A stretch of DNA of 64,000 nucleotides. It comes from Gallionella sp. (GTDB lineage: Bacteria > Pseudomonadota > Gammaproteobacteria > Burkholderiales > Gallionellaceae). Positions 43,641 through 52,752 of this stretch are shown here, one piece after another; within the stretch, counting starts at the first letter, position 1, and each line of letters opens with the position of its first letter. Below the pieces are notes generated by a model. That model did not search any database. It worked only from the letters and a program-made list of their open reading frames with translations, and was not told the DNA's origin. Both the position numbers and the translations under genes were made by a program. The stretch spans positions 62,001 to 126,000 of the forward strand of contig JAQTZW010000001.1 in assembly GCA_028687575.1 (NCBI GenBank), written 5' to 3'.

Positions 43641-44970
43641 GAGGGTGTCCTGGATTTTGTGTAAACGGGTTTTCTTAGCGCTGAGGCATTCTGTCCTCAA
43701 ACTGGATATTAAACCGGTTTAGCGCGGCCTTCCAGTCACGGATCGGCATCGTCCATTTTTTGCTGATGTTGTTCAGCGCCAGGTAGAACAACTTCAACAA
43801 CGCCTCATCGCTGGGGAACGATCCCCGGTTCTTGGTGATCTTGCGCAGGCTCATGTTGACCGACTCAATCGCGTTGGTGGTGTAAATCACCCGCCTGATT
43901 TCCGGCGGATAGTCGAAGAACGGGATGATGCGCGACCAGTTGCTGCGCCAGGATTTGACGATTGAGGGGTAATCAGCTCCCCATTCCGCTTCGAATTCAT
44001 CCAGTCGCTGCTCAGCCTCTTCGGCGGTAGCCGCCGTGTAAATCGTTTTGAGCCCGGCGGCGACTTCTGCCCGCAGCTTCCACGACACGTAATTCAGGCT
44101 ATAGCGCACCATGTGGACGATACAGAGCTGCACGTCGGTTCTGGGATAGACGGTCTCGATGGCTTCAGGAAAGCCCTTCAGGCCGTCCACGCAGGCGATG
44201 AAGATGTCCTGCACGCCACGGTTTTTGAGTTCGGTGACGACCTGCAGCCAGAACTTTGCTCCCTCGGTCTGGGCGATCCAGATACCCAGCAACTCCTTCT
44301 CGCCAGCCAGATTGATACCTAAAGCCAGGTAGGCAGCCTTGACGCGCACGCTGCCGGAGTCGCGCACTTTTACATGAATACAGTCCATATAAACAATCGG
44401 ATATAGCCCGTCCAGCGGACGGGACTGCCACATCTTAACTTCGTCGGCGACGGCATCTGTCACCGATGAGATTAGGCTGGGCGACACCTCCGTGCCGTAC
44501 ATTTCTTCGAGATGGCTTTGGATTTCACGCACCGTCATGCCGCGGGCGTACAACGACAGAATCTTGTCGTCAAAACCAGTCCAGCGGGTTTGGTGTTTCG
44601 GGATCAGTTGCGGTTCAAAGCTACCGTGGCGGTCGCGGGGGATCTCAAGTGGCAACTCGCCAAATTCGCCCTTCAGCGTTTTGCTGCTCTTGCCGTTGCG
44701 TGTATTTCTCGCAGCGTTGGTGACAGGCTCATTTTTGGCATGGCCAAGATGGGTCTCCATCTCGGCTTCCAGGGCGCGTTCCACCAGCGCCTTGGTTAAT
44801 TGCTTCAGCAAGCCCTGCTCGCCGATCAGGTCTTCAGGTTTTTGATAGCCAGCCAGCAGGCTGTCGATCAGGTCTTTCGGTAGTGCTTTTGCTACGGTCA
44901 TTGCGACTCCTTTCAAAGTGGCGGCAGTTTCCTGCCAATTGACCGTTTACACAAAATTTCTTACACCCTC
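43641..44970 (-). mobile_element. IS256-family insertion sequence with intact target duplication
   Basis: 1330 bp long. The terminal inverted repeats pair GAGGGTGT, a 5-base variable spacer and ATTTTGTGTAAACGG at 43641-43668 with their complement at 44943-44970. An 8-bp direct duplication TGATCCGC flanks it (43633-43640 and 44971-44978), the size normal for IS256. Intact ends, transposase and duplication indicate a recent, probably active copy. Confidence 0.9.
43675..44901 (-). CDS. IS256-family transposase
   Basis: A 408-residue mutator-type DDE transposase. Catalytic Asp residues lie in YPIVYMDCIHVKV and IFIACVDGLKGFPEAI, and the Glu in TTNAIESVNMSLRKITKNRG. The N-terminal QLTKALVERALEAEMETHLG and DRHGSFEPQLIPKHQ blocks are also typical. 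AGGAG five bases upstream favours ATG 44901 over the codon at 44916. It fills nearly the whole element. Confidence 0.93.
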   Translation of the reverse strand: MTVAKALPKDLIDSLLAGYQKPEDLIGEQGLLKQLTKALVERALEAEMETHLGHAKNEPVTNAARNTRNGKSSKTLKGEFGELPLEIPRDRHGSFEPQLIPKHQTRWTGFDDKILSLYARGMTVREIQSHLEEMYGTEVSPSLISSVTDAVADEVKMWQSRPLDGLYPIVYMDCIHVKVRDSGSVRVKAAYLALGINLAGEKELLGIWIAQTEGAKFWLQVVTELKNRGVQDIFIACVDGLKGFPEAIETVYPRTDVQLCIVHMVRYSLNYVSWKLRAEVAAGLKTIYTAATAEEAEQRLDEFEAEWGADYPSIVKSWRSNWSRIIPFFDYPPEIRRVIYTTNAIESVNMSLRKITKNRGSFPSDEALLKLFYLALNNISKKWTMPIRDWKAALNRFNIQFEDRMPQR

Positions 44971-45229
44971 TGATCCGCCACTGATCTCAATCGCAAACAC
45001 GCTACCCGTTACGACACCAAGTCGGCCAGTAATACCAAACTCAATTACTACGATTTCGACTGACAGCAATTAGCTCATAAGCAGGCGTACAAACAAGGGT
45101 ATAAATACTCGATCCATGCCTTGCTGAGTGCCATCCGCAGCCCATCGATATTAGGAATGGGCTGTCAGAAAGCTGTCATTCATGGCACGTCCAAAAAATA
45201 TTACAAATGATTGCGACCGATTCTCCATC
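44971..45229. other. Junction between the element and chromosome-type genes
   Basis: After the target duplication, one frame reads LNRKHATRYDTKSASNTKLN and then YYDFD before a stop at about 45062. It could be the last part of a gene truncated by the insertion events, but no family is recognised. The rest is gene-free up to the end of the HxlR regulator. Confidence 0.35.
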
Positions 45230-45877
45230 TTATAACCCAAATATTCTGATAAATCGGCACAACATTTCTACTGTGCCCTGTTTGATAAGCCCTTTGTCGA
45301 GGGCGTATTCGATTTGATTCTCTCCAAAGCCCAAAGTAAGAAGCTCATTGACGGATGCAATTATTACCAAGTCAGGATGTGAAGCTGGCCCAAGCCTGCC
45401 TTCTGCCTTACCTTCGTGGACACGGAGATAGAATATTTCATCTGAAATGTGGAATTCATATATCTCAGAAAATTCTTTTGCTGCATCGGAATCGAATGTT
45501 ACTAACAGTGCCTGCATTGCCCAATGTGGACGAAAAAACTCATCTTGATTTGGTGTTCCTAGCAGAGAAAATCCCCATTTCACAATAGCTGAGACTACAG
45601 CCTCAAGTTCACGACCTCGCTCTGCTATTTCATATACTGCCGAGGCGGCGGGTGGAGGGAGCTTGCCTTTTGCAAGCAGTCCATTCTTTTTCATTTCCTT
45701 TAGTCGAGTAGACAGCAGATTGGTGCCTATTCCTGGCAGGGAATCTTGCAGGTCTTTGAACCGTTTTGGCCCGGATAGCAATTCTCGAACAATCAACAGC
45801 GTCCAACGTTCGCCGATGATGTCCAGTGCTTTTGCTATAGCGCAAAATTGATTGTAGCTGCGAGGTGATTTGCTCAT
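45230..45877 (-). CDS. HxlR-family regulator with C-terminal SCP2-like domain
   Basis: A 215-residue regulator. The winged helix covers SYNQFCAIAKALDIIGERWT, LIVRELLSGPKRFKDL, and LLSTRLKEMKKNGLL, the HxlR pattern. The C-terminal 110 residues resemble an SCP2-type lipid-binding domain, as in several hydrophobic-ligand sensors of this family. ATG 45877 was chosen over an upstream in-frame codon because MSKSPRSYNQ is the normal start. It is divergent from the RND exporter, and a dyad operator lies between them, so it most likely represses that operon and itself. Confidence 0.8.
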   Translation of the reverse strand: MSKSPRSYNQFCAIAKALDIIGERWTLLIVRELLSGPKRFKDLQDSLPGIGTNLLSTRLKEMKKNGLLAKGKLPPPAASAVYEIAERGRELEAVVSAIVKWGFSLLGTPNQDEFFRPHWAMQALLVTFDSDAAKEFSEIYEFHISDEIFYLRVHEGKAEGRLGPASHPDLVIIASVNELLTLGFGENQIEYALDKGLIKQGTVEMLCRFIRIFGL

Positions 45878-45905
45878 GATGCAATTATCCAGAAATTGAT
45901 AAATT

Positions 45906-45949
45906 GTGTCAATAAATATAGTTGACACTATACAAAATTAAAGTGTAAT
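45906..45949 (+). promoter_or_regulatory. Divergent operator and promoter of the RND operon
   Basis: GTGTCA (45906-45911) and TGACAC (45923-45928) form a dyad with an 11-base centre. TTGACA at 45922-45927 is a perfect -35 box, followed 16 bases later by TGTAAT (45944-45949) as -10 for the rightward gene. The dyad overlaps the -35 box, so binding by the HxlR protein would block the promoter. GGAG at 45975-45978 then serves the GTG start at 45986. Confidence 0.6.
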
Positions 45950-45985
45950 CTAAAAAAACTAGGTACCTTTAATTGGAGATTGCTT

Positions 45986-48900
45986 GTGAAAAACTATTTG
46001 AAGTGGGTGCTAAATCATCGCATCCTAATTATCATATTGACGCTTATTGTCACTGTCCTTGCAATATCTCAGGCTCGGCACCTGAAAATAATTATTGATC
46101 CAAATACCATGTTGCCCCAAACACACCCTTATGTGGAAACGACCAATAAGGTCGAAAAGATATTTGGGTCGAAGTACATTGTTGTTATAGGGATTACACC
46201 TAAGCATGGAGATATCTATCAGCCAGCAGTCTTGAACAAAGTGCAACAGATAACCGCATCATTGTTAAAGACACAAGGTGTGGTCAAAGAGAATCTGCTT
46301 AGTCTATCTGCTCGCCGTGCTAAAAATATCGCAGGTACCGCCGATGGCTTGGAAGTTACACCATTAATGGCCGCTGTACCGAGCAACGGAGCACAGATGC
46401 TTTTATTAAAGCAAGCTGTTCACAATAATCCTGCTTACCTTAATGCCATCATATCCAAAGACGAACGCACTACTGCCATTATCGCAGAGTTTAAAGATGG
46501 AACAGGAGGGTTCCGTTCAATCATGGACAAAGTGAATCCCATTATTGAGCATGAAAGAGATCCTGCGTTGGAGATCAACGTTGGGGGAATGCCAAGTTTT
46601 TTGTCACAACTTGAAGTGTTCTCGGAACGTATGGTATTCCTGTTGCCTATTTCAATCGTAATTGTAGGGGTAGTTCTCTATAGCGCATTCCGTTCTAAAC
46701 AAGGCTTAATTTTGCCATTGTCCACGGCAGGATTGGCTGTTATCTGGGGAATAGGCACTATGGGGGCATTTGGCATCCCCATGGATGTATTCAATGCTTC
46801 TACGCCAATTCTCATTCTTGCTGTTGCGGCAGGACATGCGGTGCAATTGTTAAAACGGTATTACGAGGAATACCACAATCTACGCGATAACACCGAACTA
46901 ACACCAGCGCAGGCAAATAAGCAGGCCGTAATTGATTCTCTCACCCGTGTAGGCCCAGTCATGATTACAGCCGGTTTGATTGCGGCCATGGGGTTCTTTT
47001 CATTGATCGTATTTGAAATCAGCACCGTGCGAACCTTCGGTATTTTTACCGGGGTTGGCATACTTGCTGCACTCATCCTCGAAATGACATTTATTCCCGC
47101 ATTACGTTCCATGCTGTCACCGCCAGACGACGCAGAACGGGATGCTGAAAAAGGGATTTATCTGGCGGACAAAATTACCGGGGCCATTGGAGCGTGGGTT
47201 ACGAGAGGAAATCGAAGTCGAATATATATTGGAACTATTGTCTTTGTACTGCTTGCATTAGTTGGTATGGAACGAGTAATTATGGATAACTCGACCAAGA
47301 GTTTTTTCTCATCGAGTTGGGTATTCCAACATGATGATGAGGCGCTGAATGCTCGCCTTGGCGGAACTAATACGCTCTACTTATTGATTGAAGGACCTGA
47401 CGACGTAATTAAGGAGCCAGAGACGTTACGTGCTATAGACGAGATTCAACATTACCTAGAAGAGCAGCCATACGTCGGGAAGACGCTTTCAATGGCGGAT
47501 TTCATCAAGCGCATGCACCAAGCCATGAATGGCGATGATCCAAAATTCTTCAAAATTCCCGATAGTCGTGAACTGATTTCACAATACTTGCTGTTGTACT
47601 CAATGTCCGGTGAACCAGGTGATTTCGATTCGTATGTTGATTATGGATATCGATCTGCAAATTTGACTGTGTATCTGAAAACAGACAGTAGTGCATATGT
47701 AGAAAAATTAATTGCTAAATTGAATGCCTATGCAACTACAAAATTGGGCAAAGAGTTGAAATTCAGCATAGGTGGCAGTGTGCCGCAAACTGCGGCACTG
47801 AATGAATCAATGGTGCATGGTAAGTTAATGAATATCCTGCAAATTAGTGCGGTGGTATTCGTTATTTCTGCCATCGTATTTCGTTCGTTAATTGCCGGAT
47901 TTCTTGTGCTAGTACCTTTAATGATTGCCGTCGTTGCCAATTTTGGACTGATGGGATGGACGGGAATGTTGCTCAACATTCCAACATCACTGACGTCCGC
48001 TATGGCAGTTGGGATTGGGGCAGATTATGCAATTTATCTAATCTATAGATTAAGAGAAGAACTCGCCCAGGGTCACGAGGAAAATGTGGCTATCCGCAAG
48101 GTCTTGACCTCTGCTGGTAAAGCATCTCTATTCGTTGCGAGTGCGGTCGCAGCTGGCTATGGCGTGCTGTTATTTTCATTTGGATTTTATATTCATATTT
48201 GGATGGCCATTCTGATTTCGATGGCCATGCTCGTCAGCGCTTTTGCTGCGCTGTTGCTTATCCCATCACTTATCCTGACCTTCCGGCCAAATTTTATCTT
48301 TAGGAGTAAAACAATGAAGACTAGCCATACGCTAAGTATTTTTGCCCTCACAGTATTTGCAGCCACCCTTTCGGCCCCAGACACGAGTTATGCAGCTAAT
48401 GAGTCCGCTGTGAATGCCAAGGAAATTATGGAAAAGAATTTTATGGCTAGCAAAGTGATGGATTCCGTCTCTAATGCCACATTTACTTTGATCAATAATT
48501 CTGGCCAAGAAAGAGTGAGGCAAACGGTTGGCGTTACAAAACTTCAGGCGAATGGGATAGACAACATGCGGATGACACGTTTCATGTCCCCATCCGATGT
48601 TAAAGGCACGGTATCTCTGTTAATCGAACATACCGACAAAGATGATGATATCTGGATTTACTTACCGGCCTTGAAAAAAGTACGTCGACTAGTCGCAAGC
48701 AACAAGAAGGATAGTTTTGTAGGTACTGACTTTTCATACGGTGACGTTATCGGCCAAAAAGTTAATGAGTGGGACTATACAATCACAGGTGAAGAAGTTA
48801 TCGAAGGAAAGTCTTGTTTTGTTATTGAATCATTACCTAAATCAGACGCAATAAAATCCAGTAGTGGTTATTCGAAGCGGAGGGAATGGATCCGTAAAGA

Positions 48901-49138
48901 TAATTACATGGCAGTAAAATCTGAATTTTGGGATGAGGCAGGCCAGAAAGTCAAAATCAGTACGTTCAATGATATTCAATTGGTCGATCCTGCAAAAAAC
49001 AAGTGGCAAGCCATGCGTCTGGAAGCAAATAATGTCCAGACGGGACATCGTACGGTCATTAAGTTCGACGATTTTAAAGTCCCCTCGCAAGTGGCAGATG
49101 ATTATTTCACAACGCGTTATATGGAAAAGTCGCTATGA
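45986..49138 (+). CDS. RND/MMPL exporter fused in frame to a LolA-like outer-membrane lipoprotein-sorting protein
   Basis: A 1050-residue reading frame. Residues 1-770 are an RND-superfamily exporter: 12 helices in two halves, each with a large periplasmic loop, and MAVGIGADYAIYLIYRLREE in the second half. From residue 777 comes a second protein, MKTSHTLSIFALTVFAATLS with an AA-type cleavage site near SYAANE. It is an outer-membrane lipoprotein-sorting (LolA/DUF-type) domain with DIWIYLPALKKVRRLVASNK and GTDFSYGDVIG. There is no stop between them, yet ATG 48314 has its own TAGGAG seven bases upstream. The two parts could be made separately, fused, or cut apart by signal peptidase. Cargo is probably lipid-like. 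The start is GTG 45986. Confidence 0.82.
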   Translation: MKNYLKWVLNHRILIIILTLIVTVLAISQARHLKIIIDPNTMLPQTHPYVETTNKVEKIFGSKYIVVIGITPKHGDIYQPAVLNKVQQITASLLKTQGVVKENLLSLSARRAKNIAGTADGLEVTPLMAAVPSNGAQMLLLKQAVHNNPAYLNAIISKDERTTAIIAEFKDGTGGFRSIMDKVNPIIEHERDPALEINVGGMPSFLSQLEVFSERMVFLLPISIVIVGVVLYSAFRSKQGLILPLSTAGLAVIWGIGTMGAFGIPMDVFNASTPILILAVAAGHAVQLLKRYYEEYHNLRDNTELTPAQANKQAVIDSLTRVGPVMITAGLIAAMGFFSLIVFEISTVRTFGIFTGVGILAALILEMTFIPALRSMLSPPDDAERDAEKGIYLADKITGAIGAWVTRGNRSRIYIGTIVFVLLALVGMERVIMDNSTKSFFSSSWVFQHDDEALNARLGGTNTLYLLIEGPDDVIKEPETLRAIDEIQHYLEEQPYVGKTLSMADFIKRMHQAMNGDDPKFFKIPDSRELISQYLLLYSMSGEPGDFDSYVDYGYRSANLTVYLKTDSSAYVEKLIAKLNAYATTKLGKELKFSIGGSVPQTAALNESMVHGKLMNILQISAVVFVISAIVFRSLIAGFLVLVPLMIAVVANFGLMGWTGMLLNIPTSLTSAMAVGIGADYAIYLIYRLREELAQGHEENVAIRKVLTSAGKASLFVASAVAAGYGVLLFSFGFYIHIWMAILISMAMLVSAFAALLLIPSLILTFRPNFIFRSKTMKTSHTLSIFALTVFAATLSAPDTSYAANESAVNAKEIMEKNFMASKVMDSVSNATFTLINNSGQERVRQTVGVTKLQANGIDNMRMTRFMSPSDVKGTVSLLIEHTDKDDDIWIYLPALKKVRRLVASNKKDSFVGTDFSYGDVIGQKVNEWDYTITGEEVIEGKSCFVIESLPKSDAIKSSSGYSKRREWIRKDNYMAVKSEFWDEAGQKVKISTFNDIQLVDPAKNKWQAMRLEANNVQTGHRTVIKFDDFKVPSQVADDYFTTRYMEKSL

Positions 49139-50424
49139 CGCATTTGCGAAAATGGAATGGCGAAGGCAAACCGGTTTGGATTATCTCCCTGATGTTTTTT
49201 GCTGCAATGTTCGCTCTGCCGGTCGTGGCTGAAGAAATGGAGAAAGATCTTCTACAACGACTGGAATTCACTGGCTCGATACGTGCTAGTGGATGGGCAC
49301 ATTCGCTTAGCTTGGATCAGCGGAAAGATATAGCTGTTGCGGCGTTTTGGCTGAAAGTGGAACCGAGACTCGGACAAGACACACTTTTGGTTTTGGAAGG
49401 ATGGGGTATGAATTCTGATGTTGTTCAGGGAGCTGCCCAGAAAGGGAAGATTCGAGAGGCTTATTTAAGTTCGTCTGTCGGCAGTTTGGATTTCAGAATA
49501 GGAAAACAGCTGATCATTTGGGGCAAGGCAGATCGTTTTAATCCCACCGATAATTTATCACCGCGCGATTACACGCTACTTGTGCCTGAAGATGAAGATC
49601 AGCGTTTGGGTGTAAATTCCATCAAGGCCACATACAATGCGGAGGCACTCTCAGTTACAGCCATATGGGAGCCACGGTTTAATCCTAATATCTTGCCGTT
49701 GCCGTCAACACCAGGGTTGAGTTTTAGCGAATTCGTTCGGCCATCCAATCAAGTTGCTTTGAAGGTCGAGCAATCTGGTCAAGATGTTGATTGGTCAGCA
49801 TCATACTTCAAAGGCGCAGATATTAATCCGGATATTAGCCTCTCCTCATTCACAGCTAATGGCACATTTTTGCGCCTTGATTACCACCAAATAAGGGTGT
49901 TAGGTGCGGACGCGGCAACTGTAATCGGTCAATATAATCTGAGAGCTGAAGGTGCTTACACGGTTACTGAAGATGCGGTTGGGGGTAATCCTTTTGTTAA
50001 AAATCCATTCGTCTATTTAGTGGTGGGTGGTGATCGTACTATTGATGATAACTTGAATGTAAACTTGCAATATTTTATGCGAAGGGTAGAAAACTATAGT
50101 GATCCCAGAGCAATTGCAAATCCACTATTGCAAGCTATAGCTATCCAAAGTGCAGTTGTCAGCAATCAACTTGAACGCTTTCAACAGGGTTTGATTTTTC
50201 GTGTAAGTGATAAATGGATTAACGAGACTTTAGAGGCTGAGGTTGCTGGAGTCTATTCATTCACAAATCAGGATTATGTAGTCAAGCCAAAAATAATTTA
50301 TGCCTTCGATGACCATTGGAGAGGTACGATTGGTGCGGCCCTCTTTCGCGGCAATAGCGAAACATATTATGGTCGCCTGCGCAATAATTCGACCACCTTT
50401 ATCGAAATTAAGTACGGATTTTAA
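49135..50424 (+). CDS. Outer-membrane beta-barrel protein (DUF1302-like) of the RND operon
   Basis: A 429-residue exported protein. The N-terminus has a signal peptide (VWIISLMFFAAMFALPVVAEE). The rest is alternating beta strands, including FRIGKQLIIWGKADRFNPTD, a motif shared by DUF1302-type porins, and it ends in ...IEIKYGF with the C-terminal Phe that marks barrels for BAM insertion. Its start overlaps the upstream stop by four bases. With the RND pump and LolA-like protein it forms a likely envelope-crossing export or lipid-trafficking set. Confidence 0.78.
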   Translation: MTHLRKWNGEGKPVWIISLMFFAAMFALPVVAEEMEKDLLQRLEFTGSIRASGWAHSLSLDQRKDIAVAAFWLKVEPRLGQDTLLVLEGWGMNSDVVQGAAQKGKIREAYLSSSVGSLDFRIGKQLIIWGKADRFNPTDNLSPRDYTLLVPEDEDQRLGVNSIKATYNAEALSVTAIWEPRFNPNILPLPSTPGLSFSEFVRPSNQVALKVEQSGQDVDWSASYFKGADINPDISLSSFTANGTFLRLDYHQIRVLGADAATVIGQYNLRAEGAYTVTEDAVGGNPFVKNPFVYLVVGGDRTIDDNLNVNLQYFMRRVENYSDPRAIANPLLQAIAIQSAVVSNQLERFQQGLIFRVSDKWINETLEAEVAGVYSFTNQDYVVKPKIIYAFDDHWRGTIGAALFRGNSETYYGRLRNNSTTFIEIKYGF

Positions 50425-50441
50425 TGTTGTTTGTCATTAGT

Positions 50442-50475
50442 TGGCACTTATGAAGAGGCGGATTCATAAGTGCCA
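50442..50475. terminator. Hairpin after the RND operon
   Basis: TGGCACTTATGAA (50442-50454) pairs perfectly with TTCATAAGTGCCA (50463-50475) around eight bases, starting 18 bases after the barrel gene stop. No strong T-run follows, so termination strength is uncertain. Confidence 0.55.
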
Positions 50476-50536
50476 TAACCGGAACGTCATGCAATAGACA
50501 CAAAACACAAGATTTCATTCCCCTAATTCACAAAAC

Positions 50537-51079
50537 ATGAATAAACGCACACTCCTACTTCCCGGTATTGGCGATTCAGATAACTGTCATTGGCAGAGCT
50601 TATGGCAAGTCTTACGGACAGATTTTGTACGGGTACAACAACGCGATTGGGAGCAGGCAGTATGCGCAGAATGGGTCGCCAATTTGGAGCTGGCCGTAGC
50701 GCAAGGTGATGAGAATGTCGTGCTAGTCGCTCATAGCTTGGGTTGCTTACTGGTTGCGCACTGGGCCGCACAAACGCGGCTAAAAATCAAAGGTGCGTTG
50801 CTGGTTGCTCCGCCGAGTCCCACCTCTACAACCGCCGCAGAAGTTTTTAGAACAATGACCAGCGGTTTTTTGCCGATGCCAGTCCAGAAGTTAAATTTTG
50901 CCAGCATTGTCGTCGCCAGTTCAAATGATCCTTACAGCAACTTGGATTTCTCTCTGTCTTGTGCGACCTCGTGGGGTAGTCAATTTGCAAATATTGGCGA
51001 TGCGGGGCATATCAATTCGAGTAGTGGACTGGATTCATGGAACGAAGGATTTGCCTTGTATCAACAACTTGCAATCTGA
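50537..51079 (+). CDS. RBBP9/YdeN-family alpha/beta hydrolase
   Basis: A 180-residue serine hydrolase. The start MNKRTLLLPGIGDSDNCHWQ gives the family opening. The triad is Ser in LVAHSLGCLL (near residue 73), Asp in SSNDPYSN (near 133) and His in DAGHINSSSG (near 156). Natural substrates are mostly unknown. It converges with the AraC gene, and the two stops are two bases apart. Confidence 0.82.
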   Translation: MNKRTLLLPGIGDSDNCHWQSLWQVLRTDFVRVQQRDWEQAVCAEWVANLELAVAQGDENVVLVAHSLGCLLVAHWAAQTRLKIKGALLVAPPSPTSTTAAEVFRTMTSGFLPMPVQKLNFASIVVASSNDPYSNLDFSLSCATSWGSQFANIGDAGHINSSSGLDSWNEGFALYQQLAI

Positions 51080-51081
51080 TT

Positions 51082-51915
51082 TTAAGCCGCTACTGTCTTA
51101 CTGTGTTCCATCCATTTTTTGGGCGACAGTCCGACCCGTTTGGTGAACACGCGTGTCAAGGCAACGGGATGACTATAGCCAACTTCGGGTGCGACCAACT
51201 TTAACGGCTTACCGCTTTTAAGCAGCGTTTGCGCGACACTGATACGCCAGTCAGTCAGGTAATCCAGCGGTGTCGTGCCGACTGTCTCTCGAAAAAGCAC
51301 CGCAAACCGCGCCCGAGACATATTGGCGGTCTGGGCTAATTCCTCCAAAGACCACACGTGTTCAGGCCGTTCGTGCATCGCGGTGATTGCTTTTGACAAT
51401 TTCGCATCGGACAGTCCGGAAATCATACCGCCGCCTATGAGTTTTGCGTCAATGGTATGGCGCAAAAGCAACACTAAAAAATATTCTGCTAGCCGGTTCA
51501 CGGCAGCCTGACGCCCGCAACGCTCGGCAAACGCTTCATCGAAAAACAACGACAACATCGGAGCCAATTCGGCGATATGGGACAGTGGAATGATAAGAAC
51601 CTCAGGTAAAGCATTGATTAGCGGATTGCCTAGACCCGCACCAAAATCAATCGTGGTACAAATAATCTCCGCTTGACTGCCTTCCTGCACATGAAACCGG
51701 TGCGGACGGGGGCGAGGATAAAAGATTACCGAAGGTTCTGTGACCAAACTCGGCTCACAACCGGGCTGAATGACGAACACCTCACCCCGCCGCAAGATGT
51801 GCAAATAACCCACGCCATCCTCAGCACCAAAATCAAAACTGCCGCACGGATTACCTGAATAAAACACGCGAGCCGTTAGAGTGAATCTGGAAAATAAAGG
51901 AGATAACCTGTCCAT
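51082..51915 (-). CDS. AraC-family regulator with N-terminal cupin
   Basis: A 277-residue regulator. The N-terminal half (about 1-140) is a cupin_6 sensor with GYLHILRRGEVFVIQP and SVIFYPRPRPHRF. The C-terminal hundred residues hold two helix-turn-helices: WSLEELAQTANMSRARFAVLFRE and AQTLLKSGKPLKLVAPEVGY followed by LTRVFTKRVGLSPKKW. ATG 51915 was chosen because the upstream codons lack a ribosome site. It is divergent from the small-gene operon beginning at 52037 and probably controls it. Confidence 0.83.
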   Translation of the reverse strand: MDRLSPLFSRFTLTARVFYSGNPCGSFDFGAEDGVGYLHILRRGEVFVIQPGCEPSLVTEPSVIFYPRPRPHRFHVQEGSQAEIICTTIDFGAGLGNPLINALPEVLIIPLSHIAELAPMLSLFFDEAFAERCGRQAAVNRLAEYFLVLLLRHTIDAKLIGGGMISGLSDAKLSKAITAMHERPEHVWSLEELAQTANMSRARFAVLFRETVGTTPLDYLTDWRISVAQTLLKSGKPLKLVAPEVGYSHPVALTRVFTKRVGLSPKKWMEHSKTVAA

Positions 51916-52036
51916 TTTGATACTCACTGTTAAGTTTTTTAGATTTTTAGTGGCTAATAATATCATTTATTCCCTCAAGATGCGCATCGTGCAATAACGC
52001 ACAGCAAGCGGCAATGATGCCTAAAGAGGAGTTGAA

Positions 52037-52720
52037 ATGAGCGCTGATACATCGGCCTATTTGATGATAGGCCTGGACAGTATGATGATCATCTATACGC
52101 TATGGGTCGTATCCATCGGCACATTAGGCAAGCCGCTATTCGGGATAGGACTGGGATTGTTCATCTGGTTAGGGTTGCTGCATCTGGGGTTATCGACACA
52201 AAGTATTTTTCCGCAAGATATTTCCGGAATCGCCTTTCTTAGCATTATCTTTATTGCAGTCGGCGCTGTTGGTGCGCTGTTGTTTTTTATTCCGCCCGTT
52301 CGCCGTGTTTTACTGAGTCTTAGCCAGGAACAGCTATTGTTGCTGCAAGGTATACGCGTACTTTTCGGTGCGAGTTTTCTCACTCAAGCGAGCTTGGGCG
52401 TGCTGCCAGCGGAGTTCGGCATCGTCGATGGTTGGACGCATATCTCTGCCGGATTTTTAGCTTTAGTCGCTGCATTTACATTGCTAAAAGGTGAAAACGG
52501 GATACGCCGTGCCCAGTTCGCCAACCTGTTTGGCTTACTGGATATTTTGATTGTGGCAAGCACGCTATCACTTCTGTTGCTACCGAACATTACTCCCCAT
52601 CACAGCATGATGTACGCCGTGTTTTTGCCTGCCCCTTTATGGTTGTGGTTTCACCTCGTTTCGATTTGGAAATTGCTACACCCCGGGCAAGTTACGCCAA
52701 ATAAATTAGCCATCGCTTAA
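52037..52720 (+). CDS. Multi-pass membrane protein of unknown function
   Basis: A 227-residue protein with about six or seven hydrophobic helices and short loops. AGGAG stands seven bases before the ATG. I do not recognise the family. First gene of a rightward run (52037-55034) divergent from the AraC regulator, so it likely belongs to that regulon. Confidence 0.6.
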   Translation: MSADTSAYLMIGLDSMMIIYTLWVVSIGTLGKPLFGIGLGLFIWLGLLHLGLSTQSIFPQDISGIAFLSIIFIAVGAVGALLFFIPPVRRVLLSLSQEQLLLLQGIRVLFGASFLTQASLGVLPAEFGIVDGWTHISAGFLALVAAFTLLKGENGIRRAQFANLFGLLDILIVASTLSLLLLPNITPHHSMMYAVFLPAPLWLWFHLVSIWKLLHPGQVTPNKLAIA

Positions 52721-52752
52721 TCCGCAAGTGTACTTACCGAAAAGGAATCAAC

